A stretch of 64,000 nt of DNA from Pomacea canaliculata (lineage: Eukaryota > Mollusca > Gastropoda > Architaenioglossa > Ampullariidae), in NCBI RefSeq assembly GCF_003073045.1, contig NC_037590.1, forward strand, positions 37,254,751-37,318,750, read 5' to 3'. The notes below the pieces were generated by a model that was not told the DNA's origin, ran no database searches, and saw nothing but the letters and a program-made list of their open reading frames with translations. Below, piece by piece: positions 12,720-27,800 of the stretch. A program made the translations under genes and the position numbers. How positions within the stretch are numbered: the first letter of the stretch is position 1; each line of letters begins with the position of its first letter.

Positions 12720-13190
12720 TATAGGTAGCCTATATAGCGGAGGCGCTGAAAAGCGGTGTGGCGTGGTCAGTCTTCTGCTTACAGAGTACAATGCAGGCAG
12801 CACTGTTCTGAGCTGTCTGGAACTTGTCAAACAGGCGGCCAGGAAGATCTATGAACAGAGATCGAGTTACAGTAGTTGACTGTGGACAACACACTTTAAA
12901 TACCGACACAAGGTGTTTGGTGGAGGCAACAGAGAGATGGCTGAACCTGTGCAGTTCGAGAAAAATGGATTTGCAGAGTTGATACTATTCTCGAAGGACA
13001 GTGGTGTGTCAAAGAGAACTCACAGGTTCTTCAGGTTCCACGGAGCCATAGACACTACCAGACTGGGTGTGATCAGACAGGAGTGGAACCAACCTAGGAC
13101 CGTGCCAGAGAGGCAAAAGTAAAGAATGTGGTCTAAAGTGTTGAAAGCAGCAGACAGATCGACCATGGACTGGACTATTTGCCATCGCAG
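12720..13190 (-). mobile_element. CR1/Jockey-like LINE relic, internally deleted
   Basis: Minus-strand frames read LVDLSAAFNTLDH, then GTVLGWFHSCL, matching reverse transcriptase motifs (DLSAAFDT.DH and G..L.WF.SYL). Further down come LFDTPLSFENSIN and LFDKFQTAQNSAACIV with DHATPLF, matching the C-terminal region (LDKLQ..QNSAAR..). The order is right but the spacing is short, and stops and frame changes show it is dead. Confidence 0.65.
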
Positions 13191-13978
13191 GCAGATAACA
13201 TATATAGAAAGTGCACATTTATCTTTGTAAGTTATTTCTAAATATAGTAAGGAATGTTGGACATTGCCTTAGGTGGAAGTGTCCTCTTGTAATGGATTGG
13301 TTTATATAAATTATCAAATACTGGTGCAGTTAATTGACACTATCCATCACAGATCTCCAAAGCAATTCTACATGTTGTATTTGCAAGATAGGGCTGACAG
13401 AACTCACTAAGACTCTGGCTGAGTCCCAGGTTTGAATTTTACTGTGTAGTCATGGCTTTGGATAGATATGAGAAATGCAGATGGTTGGCAACTTTCCCCT
13501 GTTTATAATCCTGTGACAGAAACATTTATGGTTTGTTGACATCAAAAAATGGCATGTTCACTGTTTTCTTTTCCTGAATATTGTAATCATCACTCTGGCT
13601 CAATAAGACCACAATATATAAACCAGGTATTATAATATAAACACCGACAGGTCTTTTAAAATTTAACTGTTTTCCCATAACAGAATCACTGGTTATAACC
13701 AAACTAGTATTAATACTGAATGTAATCAGTATGATCATGGAGAGTGGAGGATTTTCTGTTGTTATGTCCTAAATATTCATCTCTACAAAGCAAATGCACA
13801 CCACCTTTCTACCATAGATTCTTCTACCCTTGTAATCTCCTGAGCCTAAGAACTTAATAGTGTATCCATTAAATTTACCCTATATATAACGGAATTCTGG
13901 AGAATGAGATCTCCATGACTGTGCACACCACATAAAGTTACTTAGAATGCCAACATTTTGTTTTTTTATGCTGTAAAC

Positions 13979-14174
13979 CAGGGGTCACCAACCATTTTGA
14001 CACAGAGCTACTTCAAGGGAACTGACTAATACAAGGAGCTACTTGTCTGATACAAACTTACTGAGTAGCATGCATAATAGTATAGACAGTCCACGTATCA
14101 ACGTGCCCCTAGGGCGACAAACATGGTTTATGCGGGCAACGAGGTGCTCGTGGGCAATGTGTTGGCTACTCCTG
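13979..14174. mobile_element. Nonautonomous hAT-type element (MITE), 196 bp
   Basis: The left end CAGGGGTCACCAACC and the inverted right end GTTGGCTACTCCTG are imperfect terminal inverted repeats of hAT type. Flanks are ctgtaaac (13971-13978) and ctgtagac (14175-14182), an 8-base target duplication with one change, as expected for hAT. It has no coding capacity. Confidence 0.7.
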
Positions 14175-14366
14175 CTGTAGACTCTCAATTCAAAAGAAAT
14201 GAGGCTTATGTACAGCTGCTTAATATTGTTATGCATGTAATGAGCAATTTTTGATGTTGATATGGGCTAGATGGCCTTCTGAAAGCTGAATAAAGAAATT
14301 ATACTACACACACCCTCAATGATACAAAAATACAAAATTAGCTAAAATGGGAAATTACAAAATAAC

Positions 14367-14381
14367 TTTATTGTATTTATT
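14367..14381 (-). terminator. Possible distal polyadenylation signals of the xylosyltransferase gene
   Basis: Two minus-strand AATAAA copies, read from TTTATT at 14367-14372 and 14376-14381. The 4.4 kb up to the stop at 18838 holds no other recognisable gene, so a long 3' UTR is possible. Another TTTATT lies near 15445. This is inference only. Confidence 0.25.
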
Positions 14382-14382
14382 T

Positions 14383-17300
14383 CACCAGCTTTACCATCAC
14401 ATGAAACGATTTGTCAGAAATCCACCTGACCCCATAAATAGCTGTATACCATGAAATGAAAGACTAACATGTCTTTGGTACATTTAGATATGATTATTTT
14501 ATGTGTGCTTCAAAAGCCTTGAAGCTAAGATCATCCCTATGCCTCACAACAGGCAATATGTATCAGCAGTTGCCAACAAAGTTTGATCATATCTAAAAAA
14601 GGCATGATGGTATCTCTTCAGGAATATTAGACACCAACAACCGACACAACTTTTGAATGTTGTGAACTGGTCACGTAAATCCTGATTACCTGAAAATGCA
14701 ATGAGGTGCTGACACATGTGGCATTAAAAACCTAATGTTCAACAGAATTCAGTAATTATTTGTCTTTTAACTGTGGAATAAAGTTGTTCTGTTGCTGCAA
14801 AATGAACATATCCATGGTCATTTAACTACAATACCTGTAGCAAGTAATTAGAAACCTCCAAAAAGTAACAACAAAGAATAACAATAATCATCATATTTGA
14901 AAACCAATTTCTTTGTCTAGAGCATAAGTGCTTTCTGCTGTGATCACACTTCTAATGGAAGCTGGCCTTGATTTAGCACAACCACAATTAAAGTTGAATA
15001 AAGTGAATTTGTGAAGGTTACAAAAAAAAAAAGTCTTCCTTGCAACAGACCTGTATCATGCACTTTAAACCAAAAACTGACATTTAATTCTCATGGACAC
15101 ATGCTATGAAGGATGTTTGATTATTTAGAGGTAGGGAACTTGAATCAAATTAGATGATTTATGATCGATTGAAAGTTTCTGCAATATTCTAAATAACTTG
15201 CATAAAATGATTGAAGTATGAACAGGTGGCAATGACAGTCCTGATTCCAATAATTGAGTAAGCGACAGCGTACACAGCATGTAAAAAAACAAAATGTAAA
15301 AGACTTATCAAACTGTTTCCACAATGATGTACATATACTGTGCATGTGTGTGTATGTGAGATACACCAACCAGATTTTCAGACAAGACATGGAGATTCTG
15401 ATGTGATTAATTTGCTCAGGGGACTAGGTGGACCACCATAAATATTTATTAAGTGTGATTTCTGAAATTCAATATGAATACAGATGTGATCATGGGGAAA
15501 AAAAAACCCTGAATAAAATGAACAGCAAAGAAATGGAATGTTCTTTGGTTTAGAAGAGCTTCCTTGTGCTTAGATACATTATTACTGTTGTGAAGTGGTA
15601 AAGTGCAGTGTACTGGCAATAACGCAGGTGATATCACAGAAAAATTTAAGTGAACATGCAAATGTGAATCACAAAAGTCACAAGTTATATTACTTGTAAA
15701 TTATAGCATACACAAGTTCTCCATGTCAAATTTGTCATGTCCACACAACACTGCCCAAAATCAGTCCTGCTACTTCTACCAAAAGAAAAACAAAAACTCA
15801 AAAAGATCTGAATGACAAAAAAGAAACCAAAAAGTATTTGCTAAAAACATGGTGTCCCACTTAAACAGCAACGAGAACACCAATTTATTGTGTTGGCCTG
15901 CCTGTGGATACAAAATTAGAGTTAGGCCATTAAGTATAGAAACACGATTGTAACAAAAAAAATATGCAATATTTCTCTCTTTGATATTTCACTTCTGGAA
16001 GCTCTTAAAATGTCCACCTAGTACCACAACCCACACCATCTCTTATCACAACATCCAGTTATTCGTTGCATTCTTAACCCAAACCTTTACGCAAACATAG
16101 CCTGGTAAATGTCCTTGCTTTTCAATAATGTGTGTGTTTACCTACCATTTGTTGCTTTATACATTTTTTTGTGGGGAGAGTGATAAGCACAAAGAGATGC
16201 ACAAGAGGGGACATTCAGGTGGGAAAGTAAAACAAGGCTGTCCTGCATTCCAGCATGGTCACTCCCTCTTCTGCAGGCAAGGATGCCAGGCAGCTCTTTA
16301 TGGCCCATAACGTTAAAAGAACTTTATACTAAAGCATTTTAACTTTCTCCAAAAGACTAAAACTCAATAAATGCCATGTTCAAAAACAAAGCAACAATAT
16401 TTCATGAAAATATGTAGAAGATTTTTCAATATGGATGAGCTGCATTAAAACTTGCTCAAAAGACATCAGGTTGCCAGCCAAATAGTGCCCATTACAAAAA
16501 TGTAAAGATCTTAAACAAATGTATCAGATTGAATTCTTCCAGGCTAGCAGACAACCGAGACTGAACAAAAAAAACTACTTTTGTGTAATACAGAGTCAAA
16601 GAGGGCATGAAGATTCCCCACGTCTTTGGTATATTTAGTTCTTTTTACAGCAGGTGATTGTAGACAGTTTCATCATGCAGTTCAAAAAGATGGAGATTGC
16701 TTTCTTCTGACACTCAACATCAATACAAAGTTCACATGCAACACTTTTGTGGCTTATGATGCAAACAATGAGTTCACTTATGTATTCCTCTAGCCTGTGC
16801 AAACCAGGCAGAATCAAGGTGCTGGTGATTTTAAATATATACACCTTTGACTTTGCTTTGAAAGAAACCAACAGACTCTCTTCTGCCACAACTGACAGGA
16901 AAAAACCAGAAAAATATTTAAAATGTATCATCTTATTTAGATTCATTTTTTTGCAAAGAAATTGTTCATAAGTAGTTGTATGCAAAACAGCTGCATCCTC
17001 TTCATGTTCTAGGTGTAAAAAAAATGATGTAAAATTGTTGCTAATGTAGATTTTAAACATTTAAAATTTTTTAAGAGAAGTTGCTAATCTGAAGGATATT
17101 TTCAAATGTCAAGCTCTCAGATAACACTGCTGTCTCCTATGGAATCTCTTCGATAAGCTTATGTACTCTGTCCATTTTTCAGCTCCTACAATGAACACAG
17201 CTTTAGGTGCATAAAATTAAATTTTTTCTTTGTCTCCTCACTCCCCTACATTAAAGCATAAAAATGCATCATCATTCTGAGGAAGGGTATTTTAGTTAAT

Positions 17301-18837
17301 GTCAATCACAGTACTCAGCTCCAAACACCACTTATTACATATTCAGTTTTCATATTTAGTTCCAACAAAAGAAAAATAGCTTAAGGAAAAAACAAAAAAA
17401 CCAACAAAAATCCACCGAAACAGATGACTTGTGCTTGTGGTATGTGGTGGACACCAAAGAAAGTGAAAAAATCCAGCTTGAACCAGATCAGTCATTTAGA
17501 TCAGCTTTTAAAAACAAAAACAAAATACAAACCCACTCAAATATCATAGTACAGATCTCCCTTTGCTACTTCAAAGCAAAACTGCATGGCACTCACATCT
17601 CTTACAGACAAAATTTAAAATGTTGGCTGAATCTGACATTTGTAACATTAAATATACAAATAAGATGATTTACAATAATAAATCAAAGAAAGCACTGTTA
17701 TCAGTTTCAATGAAACTAATGGATTTGCTCCCAGAAAAAATTTATATGCAGGACTATAACAAGATTTGTATAAGGATCATTGTGAGGTTGTCTGTCTCCA
17801 AGATGTCATGTGCAAAAAAAGACACCAAATTTACAGCACCGCTGTATTCAGTATATTGTATGCTGAAGAACATGATGTGAAAATCCGAACATGGAAGATT
17901 GTAATATGCATGTACAAAAAGATAAATTTGCACAACGTCTGTGATGTGTATGAGTAATGATTTTCGATTATGGCTATCCACAGCATTTCTTGTGATTGAA
18001 AGAGTCATTAAAAAAGTTAAAACTAATGTTTAAAGAACACACCTGTGCAATCATGATGAAATGTCTTAATTTTTTTCCAACATACTTAGTATGTTTGAAG
18101 TAAAATCTCAAAAATATAGCCCTGTTAAAAAAAAAAAAAAGATCATCAGCAATACTGTCTTGTATTTCTCATGAAACATTTTCATCACCCATATTAAAAG
18201 CTGATCAGCCTGCAGTTGTCTGATGTGCATGTCAAGTGCAGTTAACTCAAAGATCTCTCCACACATATTCCTCCTGACTCAAATACAGTCACTGGTACGC
18301 GCTGGTCAGAGTGGAGACAGGCACTGTATCTAATGCTGACTTGAGCTGAATAGGGCAGCACATTGATGAAGGCAATTTACTGCTACCCATGGCTTGATTT
18401 GTCAGACTCCATATTGTGTCAAAGAAAAAATTCTTTAAAGGAGTTTTCAGAAAATACTTTTGCAAAAAATACAACAATCTCTACATTTTTTTCAGTACTA
18501 TACAGCAATAAAAAAAAAGCTACAGGCAGAGGAGGGTAGAATATTCTTCGGTAAATATTACTAATAGACTTTTTTTTAATTCTCTGTAATAAGACCAAGC
18601 ACTTGACACATTCCTTCCATTTTAAGCAGTGATTCATTCCAGCCCTCAGCACACTCACACACAGACAGTAATAGCTGGTAAAAACATTGGGACCTTTTGT
18701 TCAAAGCTTTGTACTAACTCACCCACTGTAGCTGCTGCAGAATGTTCTTTACATGGAAGAAGTTTTACACAGAAAACAGCTTTTAAATATGCGCACACAT
18801 TTCTGTGAAAGCATCAAATTCTAGTTGTTGGCCATGG
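14383..18837 (-). other. Region downstream of the xylosyltransferase stop, no gene seen
   Basis: AT-rich sequence with several A and T runs and only short ORFs that do not resemble proteins. It is best read as 3' UTR of the xylosyltransferase gene plus spacer. I recognised no repeat family here. Confidence 0.4.
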
Positions 18838-21800
18838 TCATCTACCTAAAGGTAATTTTGAACCAATGGACCGAATGTCTGATTTGGGGTCAGGTGATCG
18901 AGAACTCCATGATGTCTTTGTGCACTCCTGCAGTGCACAGAAATTTGACACTTCCATAGAACATGCTTCCTGCATCACCCAGAAGAGTGGAAGGAGGCTG
19001 TCAACCCACAGTTCCAAATCTTTGCCAACCTTCTTGGCATTGTTGGCAGCTTCTTCCTCCAATTCCCGACTTTGTGGCACCTTCAAAATATCCCGCAGTT
19101 CTGAGAAATCTTTGGATGAGTACATACCAATGGGACCCCCATGAGTGCGTGGGACTTGTGCTGGTAAAATAAGTCGTCCCTGAAAAAGCAAACACACTCT
19201 GGTTGAATCTGGACTCCCAAAGTTTTTGATCAGTGTCAGTTTTTCAAAGAAACCTCTAATGGGATTACTAATGTAGATTTTGATTGACAAAAACCGATCA
19301 GAAATATGATGATCAGTCTAATAGCATCCTGATTCAGCTTACCTGGTAATGTGTGAGTGGGATGATCAGAAACTGTGTTTCGGCAACCAATGCCATGTTG
19401 TACATAAGTTTTACTGTCCACACTCCTGGCCTAAGAGGACGATTTAATGCTGGCTTGTGTGAGCCTGTGAATACAGACCCAGGTATCTTGATATCATAAG
19501 AGGCAGCAATAATGTTGGCAGGATCCACCCAAGCCATGGAGACAGTGAATTCTTTGCCCAAGTCCCAGACATGCCGCAAGGCTACCTCATCAAAGGGTCC
19601 CAAAAGACGGCCATAATTGCGAAAGATCTGTTCTTTTGGATCAAAATCAGATCCAACCTGTTGTTTTGAATAATAAGAAATATAGAGAAATACATTTCAT
19701 TCACATATTATGTTTACTCAAAGAGATCTGAGTTATGAATGCTTATGAGGTTTTAAAGGCTGTTTCAGATGGATGTTGAGACTTTTGATAGTATATATGC
19801 AAATGAAGACAGCTTTCTTTCAAAGGGAAGTAAAAATCACCTGGTTTTCCCACAATCATATGTACATACTATTTTTTAAAGAATAGGCTTAGATTTTACT
19901 ATGCAGTCTTTAAAGTTAAAAAAGAAATTTAACATTGAAAATAGTACATTCAAACTTCACAAAAGTCAAAGAACAACATAAATTTACCTCGAGATACTGC
20001 AACCTTCCAACAGGTCCCTTAGCATCTATCACAGAGTAATAATGCTTTGGGTGCATATGGGCTTCCAGTGTCAACTCTTTGCCAGATGTGAGGTCTTCCA
20101 CTTTAAACAAAGTCAAGAGACCATGGAAATGGTCACTTTCTTGAAACAAGTTGATTTCCAGCAGCTGTAGAGGTCTTAACTGGCAGGATGCATTTCGCTG
20201 CTTTAAAGATGCTAGTGTCAGACGCATAAATGCGTGATAGAAAGTGAAGCGACCATCTCTGCTTTTTCTCTGGTAATCAAGGTGGTGATATTCATTTTGC
20301 CAATAGCTGGACAGTCCTGTCATACCTGAAAAGTAAATGCCCCAGGCATAAATGTTAAGGAGCTAGTAAAGGCCTATACTCCTTGGTCCTGAAAACAAAG
20401 GACTGGATGAGACGAACACTGAAACAAAAGATGGTAAAACGAGACCCATAGGCTAGAGGTCACTGGTGCAGTAAATATAAATGGTTCAGTTTGTCTATAG
20501 CACAGCATGTTAAAGACAGAGCCTAACCCTTTTCTTCCACCACCTTTGCCTTCTCTCCCACTTCTACTCTACAGCTGCAGGGTGGGCAGTGAGGTACCCA
20601 GCCACAGGCCTGAGCAGGCATCCAGCTTGGTTATGTCCTGCTTCACAGTCAAACACATCCACCACCAGAGCCTCCCCAACATGAACACAAAAAGAAAATT
20701 AAACTACAAATGATAAAATCCTGCAATAAACAGGCAGAAAAAAATCTGTAATATTTAAAAGCAGCACAGCAGCATTTTACCTTGCTGTAGATGCCCGAAC
20801 AGGTAAACATCCAAGCTATTGATGATCTCCTGGCTGACAACAGCTTCAAATTTTCGTGCAAAGAAAAGGGGTTTGTCTTCATATTTCTGCACAAGCTCAA
20901 AGTAAAAAAAAAAAAAACCCTTTGACTGTTTTTCTAATGTAGCAACATCGAGAGCGAAATTATAAGAAAATACCCGAATAATTTTTCTTGCAGACTAAAG
21001 TTCCACTTATGCACTGGTCCTCCTTTCTAACTAACGGGATTGCAGTGCCTATATATTACCATCCTGTGCTCCTCTTTAGCGTAGAATCAGTCAGGATCTA
21101 AATTGTTATATTTACCCAGGTTTAAACACAAAAAATACTTTGCCTCATCCCTCCCTATCTCCCAATGCTATCAGCAAGGCTTGATATCAAAGCGAAAGTG
21201 AGGAAGGAAGGGAAAATCATACAAGCAGCCTTTCAAGGTCATTGATTTTGAAGTCATTGGGAGAGCAGCCACACCAGTCCACGATGTGCTTGTACTGACA
21301 TTTGCAGCCCTGCTTACGCCGCCAGTTGGTCATGTGCAGATTGTTGTCGACTGACTCTGTACAGAAGTGGCTGTTTTGCAGGACTGTGTGGAAGAAAGAC
21401 TGTAATAGACAACAGTAGAAAGAAAATTATTATAGTTATTATATATATATTATATATTTATTATCCCCCATCATCTGGTTTGAACTAAATAAGGTAGAGA
21501 AGGCAATTAAGGAGGCTAAAAACTGACATCAGCAAAGCCATTTTTTCTACCAATAAAGAATAAAAGAATAACTGCTGGAGGTCTTTTTATATTGTAAAAG
21601 TGAACTGAAGTTTCTGATTGTTAACAAACCTCTGCAGGAAGCAAAGAGTACTTGTAGTATGCTTTTAGTCCTGCAAGTAGCTCATCATTTTCCTTGATGA
21701 CATACTGGGCAAAGCTTCGGTACAGACATATCCAGTCACTGCCCCCATCAACACGAATACCATTCGGCAAAGGTCTGCGTCCAACACGCCACAGGTGATT

Positions 21801-24800
21801 TTCACACTCATAGAATGTCTGATCCAAACCCTGCTTCTTGATAAATCTATAAAAAAAAAAAATGCGACTGACAAAAAAGAATGTGGAAGAGGAATATTAA
21901 CTCATAAACTAATATTACTATTTAATAGGCCTGAAACTTGGTAATTTATTGGTATGTATACATACAAAAGACTTTGCTAAAATAACTACATAAATATTTC
22001 TATAAAGTGAGTAAAACACAAAAGTCAGTTCAAAATATATCAATATATATATAGATCCTTACTGATTTGTTTATACTGTGCATGTGTACACATACATGTA
22101 CTGGTACACAGAAATATTAGGCAACAATAAAATGAGATTACACATGTAAAATGAATCACCAATGATCCGTTACCTTTATCAGTGTTCTGAATTATCAATA
22201 TCTGGCTACATATTAATGTACTGTACATTGAAATATTGTACAGGCTTGTAAGGGAAATATGAAAATCAAATGAAAAAGAAACATTTTAAACTACTTCACT
22301 ACAGACATGTACTACCTTGGTGTATCCTTCCCATGGGACTTGAGAAAATTAAGTCCTTTATAAGTGGTGAGGTAACTCGTGAGATCTGAAATCGTCCTAA
22401 TGGAAATAAAGATAAAAAAAAAAGGAGCAAAATATCTTGATGAACTGAGATCCTATTGCAGCAAATAACCTGAACTAAGGTCTCAGTTAACTGCTAAGTG
22501 CTGGGGGCTGATCAGACTCCTAATGCACAATACTTCTCTCTGTAACTTCTTTTGCTCCCAATATGATTTTATTTTCTTGTATTTAACTTGTATTTAAGGA
22601 ATATTAGATGTTTTAATTAAACTACACATACATGGAACAGTTAAAAACAGTATATACTATATTTTTATAGCATAGGTTCTCACATCTACCAAAATTGGTT
22701 CGAAGTTTTAAAGAAAGTTTGATGTGAACAACCAATTTTTTTCATTATCCAAACTTTCAAGAATAATTTCAGAGGTCCCAGGCTTCCTCTTTCTCTGTTT
22801 CTCCATCTACCTTTCTCTCTTCATAACCAAACCCTTCATATCCAAACATGAATTCACAAGACATTCTTATTCAAGGTGAATCACTCACTTAATGGGGTAA
22901 TCACTTTCACTGAGATTTATGTAATAGTCCCAAGCCCACTCTGTCTTGTCCAAGAGCTCTTTCAGGAAGCTCAAATGAGCCTGAAGCAAGCTGGAACCAC
23001 CCCAAATGGTTGCAAAACGATTTCGGGTCACCATCACATTAGGTAACAGCTCCTCCAGTGGCAACAGCTCTCGGAACATATACTCTTGACGCTACAAAAA
23101 TGATATCCTTTTACTAAAATATTTAACAGGTCAAAGCAAAAATAGACAGAACCCCCCACCCCACAAAAAAAAAAGAGAAAAGAATACCAAAGTAAAGTAA
23201 AATGTAAATAAAACCATTCCAACCATTCCATCAAAACAAACAAAGAATTTAGCATGAAAGCAGATTCAAAAATATCATTTTGTGCTTTTAAAGTCTCCTA
23301 GAAGAAACATCAGCATAAAGAGTCAAATAACCAATGTTCAAGTTTAGCACACAAACTGATTCAAAGTCTTTGACAGTAAGAATGTAGTTTCCCTTAGAGA
23401 AACAATGTGTTAACTTTAGTTCTGGATTCCTCTCATAACAGATTTTCAAAATCATACTTGCTATGGCTTAGAGGTAAGCAGGTCTAGCAATGAATCAAAT
23501 CATAGAATTTTGAACTCACACTATCCACGTGGATGTAGTAATAGTGATGTGGCTGATAAAGGGTGCGTAGTAGTCGAACAACTTGACGTGTCTGCCGCCC
23601 ATTGAGCGTGAGCACAAAAACAATTTTCACCAAGCTTTTTTGTGGCTGTGTGCTGTCCAAACTCAAAGGTGCTGGATGGCGAATAGCCTCTGGGTACATA
23701 CAAAGTATCTATCAGGAAAACTCAGAACTGGTTTGTATTTTCATGAAAACACATTAACAGATCGAAACATTTAAGCATTTTACAACACTTGTCTCAAGTG
23801 TATATCTCTTCTCTTTCTGGTCTCAATGCATGTAACACATGTTAAATAAGCATCAGGGTATATTATGTGTTTTACTAGAATTATGTAGGTGTGTACTATC
23901 TATTATTAAATTTTATGCTACAAACACACCCAGCCATCAGAAACTGCTTAGGTCTAAGCCAAGATGAAAAGACATGTCCAATAAGCAAATACAACATGCA
24001 AACATTTAAAGTGGAGCAACAAAAGTAGCAAAATTTGTGATATAACATTGTACTTTACATATACAAAATCAAACAAAAGTTATATATACATATACATATG
24101 CAGCAACACAAACAGTATTGTAAAAAACCTACTGTTAATTCATACTGTCAACAAGATGAAGACATGTTAGGATATCTCTCCTGCACATTCCTTATCTTAC
24201 TCTTAACAAACACTCTACTCAGTACTCTTAAAAAAAGCCCAACCAGCTGCCAATTCTTTTTCTTTCATAGTCTGTGTTTTTTTCTTGATGTCTGTGTATT
24301 TTCCTGTTAACATAGCACAAGTAAGAATTCTTTCAATGACATGCCAGAAATCAGCCTTGCATCAGGTAGCCTTTTGTCGTGAAGGGGATGCTCACTAATA
24401 TTGGCTATCAGAGAATCCTATGTACAGGAAGTGGAGAAAGTGGACGTGAAGAGCCACCACTTATCTCATTTCCGGAAGCAATTCCTAATGCCACGAAACA
24501 AAACACTGCATAATGACTGTGGTGTTGCTTTGCCTTAATGACCCAGTTCTTTGTCAAGATCAGGTTACAATGCTCAGTTTCAATAAGAACTATGAACACC
24601 TATAAACTGTTATAATAGAGGCAGATGAAAAATTGTTGTGAAGGTCTGTTTTTTTGTAATAAAACTCACAAAATTATGTGCTGCTACAAAGCTGATATTG
24701 CTTCTTTAAAAGAACTAACATTATCTTCCTGTGTTCTATGTTTTCTTTATGACAATGTTAAAATGGTATCACTGCAGTATCAGATACTCACTGCCAAAGC

Positions 24801-27800
24801 CTGTCATAAAAATGCGGTTAGCCAGATATCCACCACAAGTGGCATTTTCCTGGCCAGGGCACTTGCTGCTGCAATGTGCATCTTCACGAAGACCATGCTT
24901 TCCATATGCATCACCGCACCAACACTCTCGCGTGTACTGAAGGCCTGCATAACTGAACCCTGTTGAAATCAGCAACAGTCTTCAATAAAGATTAAGAAGC
25001 TAGTAACTTCTCATCTACAAAAAAAAAAAAGAAAAGTGATTCTTAGGCACACGTTCATCTCTCATTTATGAAAGAAAAGAAACAAAAACATGCAAAATGA
25101 AATGCATAATTATTCCAAATCATGAATAAAGTTTGGTTATCATTCTTCCAAATCTCATTTTTATGCCTATAACTGTAATGTAAAAATTATAACCTACCTG
25201 CCCTCAAGCAGTAATTAACACACATATCCGGTGAATTTTCATCTGTTTCAACATAGCTGCCTTCCAGGTCTCGGTCACTGAGGTTGTCCTTGTAGCAACC
25301 CAGATACTTGCCTGTATTATTACCTAAGGTTTACAAGAGAAAATGACAAGAAACTCAAATAACTGCTAGCTCAATATCTTTGATTAAACGTTATATCCAT
25401 AAGATTTTTTATGAATTGCAGTAAATGCATGTTTCAACTGCATCGACTGAGCTGGTTATTTCAAACCCAGCATGCATTTATTCACTGCTTACTTCTGACG
25501 GCTTGTAAACTCATTTTGGTTTTTCACATAGGCATTCTGAAGGCAACCCAATGAGCAGCCAAAACAAAACAAACACAACACTGTCTGTGTATGTTTGGTT
25601 TTTTACTTTTTTGTAAAGTGCCATGAGCCTATTCATAGGACTGGGATATTGCACTATATAAATTCACTGTATTATTATTTAATCACTGAATACACCATCT
25701 TGCATCGCTTACATTTAGTCATTGAATGCTGTCTTTTCTTTTTAATGCCTCTGTCACATGTCCCTTTCAGCTAAATAAACCTGCTTAACCACACGAGCTA
25801 CACAACAGTTTTCAATTTCCATAAAGATGAGGAACAGGATGAGGGAGGCAGCAGAAGACAAAGGTCTGAAGCTTCAGCCCTCACAAGGCCTCAACAGCCA
25901 GGTGTTGCTCAGTGTCTTCATTGCTTGAGTTAGTATACAAGCTAAGTGTAAGTTATTGTACGAGCTGGGTGTAGCTTAAAAGTGAGAAACATATGTTGCG
26001 TGTGTGTGTCAACATGATCTATGGCTGCAGCATGCTGGTTATAATTACAGTCTTTCTACACCTACAACAGCATGTCTGCATCAGTCTGATAATAATAATG
26101 GGAAATTATAATTGCAGCATCACAACCAAGACAGATCACACTCTCTGTGCAGACCAATAATGATAACTGAAAGATAACAGCCAGCAGACAATGAGATAAG
26201 TATAAGCACACTCAACAACATAAAGATGAGGTACAAGAGTAGAACGTAAAGCAATGGATGAAGGTATGAAGGGATGTAGATACTATCAACAGTGTAAGAT
26301 GAGAATCTCAGCCTTTAAAGACCAACTTGAGTGCAAAACTTGATCGGCTTTAGTTCATGATACAATACAGTACATGGATAATCAACATCACATGCCCCCT
26401 CCCACCAGTATTCTCACTATAGTCTTAAAAATGCAAGCATGTCCATGAACTTGTGGAATTGATCTTTTTTCTACAAATGCACACAGTATGAACGTATGCA
26501 TGTTGCAAACAGAATGGGTTACTAGTGAAAAAGAAAACAGGCCGAATTAATGTCAAAGATAAGTAATAGAAATGATTTCAAAGACTACTAGCACTATTAG
26601 CATTTGGATTACAAATCATCATTTAACAAACAAAATGTTAGAGGCTTTTTGGATACTTGAATGTCTCAACATTAGATAAGTCCATAAGTGCTGTTTTTGT
26701 TGGAAGAAGCCACAAAACTCACCTCTAAGAGGACAGAATCGTGGAAGATATGTTTTATACAGCTTATTCTCCATGTGTAGGCATGCCACATCTGCCAGCT
26801 CCTGCTTGCACTGCACTGTCTTGGCCCTGCTGATGGCTGATATGGCCTCCTTCTCTGTCACCTCACACTTGGGCTGATACTTGGTGAAACGTGGTGTTTC
26901 TGTTGCTAAGGATGCCTCCACCCCTGGACCCTCAGCACCATTGGCATCATGGTTGCTGTTTTCTAGTTTGTCCAACTGAGTGTCTCCATGGTCATTGTCA
27001 GCATCCTGGTGGTGATCCTGTGGTGGTCCTGTTCCTCCATTTTTGCTGATTAGCTTGTCTGTGCTATGAGATTCCTGATGTCTGCCCTGATAAGGAAACA
27101 AATAAATAAACCAATCTACTAGCCAATCATTCTTTATTAATACATGTACTAATATGCATTTTCTACAGCAATTTTATCAGAACAGTAGGTGGAAGCCTCA
27201 ATATCTACTCAATAACATAGCACTTTAAGGCATGTTCCTTATTGTTCTAACAAATGAAGTTTAAAAAAAGAAACATAAAATATTGAACGCACAAATATTT
27301 AAAGCTGATTATTTACAGAAAAGTGGTGAGGTGAATTTTTTTTGGCTAAATCTAATACATTATGCAGTTCAGAAGAAGGCTGCATTTAATGCAGCTAATG
27401 TGCAAAAGAATTTTAAAAAGCTGAAATAGAAGGATAGCATCCATTAAAAACACTACCCAGTCATAAAAGCTTCATTTCCACCAAATGTTTCTGCTTTCCA
27501 CATAAAATATTGACCTGTTATTATTTGTACAATATTGTGTCAGCAGTAACTGGCCGCAAAAGCTCTAAACACAAAAGGTGGTTTTTGTGGTTGTTTTCCT
27601 TTTTTCCAGGATGTAATTTCTACCATATGCCTGTGATCAAGGAAGTGAAATTTGGACACTCCCACAACACAGAGCTTTCTGGCACAAAACTAAGGATCAT
27701 CTAAGCGAGCAAACCTGCTGCTCGTGCCTGGGGAATATTCCTCACCTCGCCACAGTGCTAAGACCCTTGAGTCTCATTTATTAGACAAGCCAGCAGCTGG

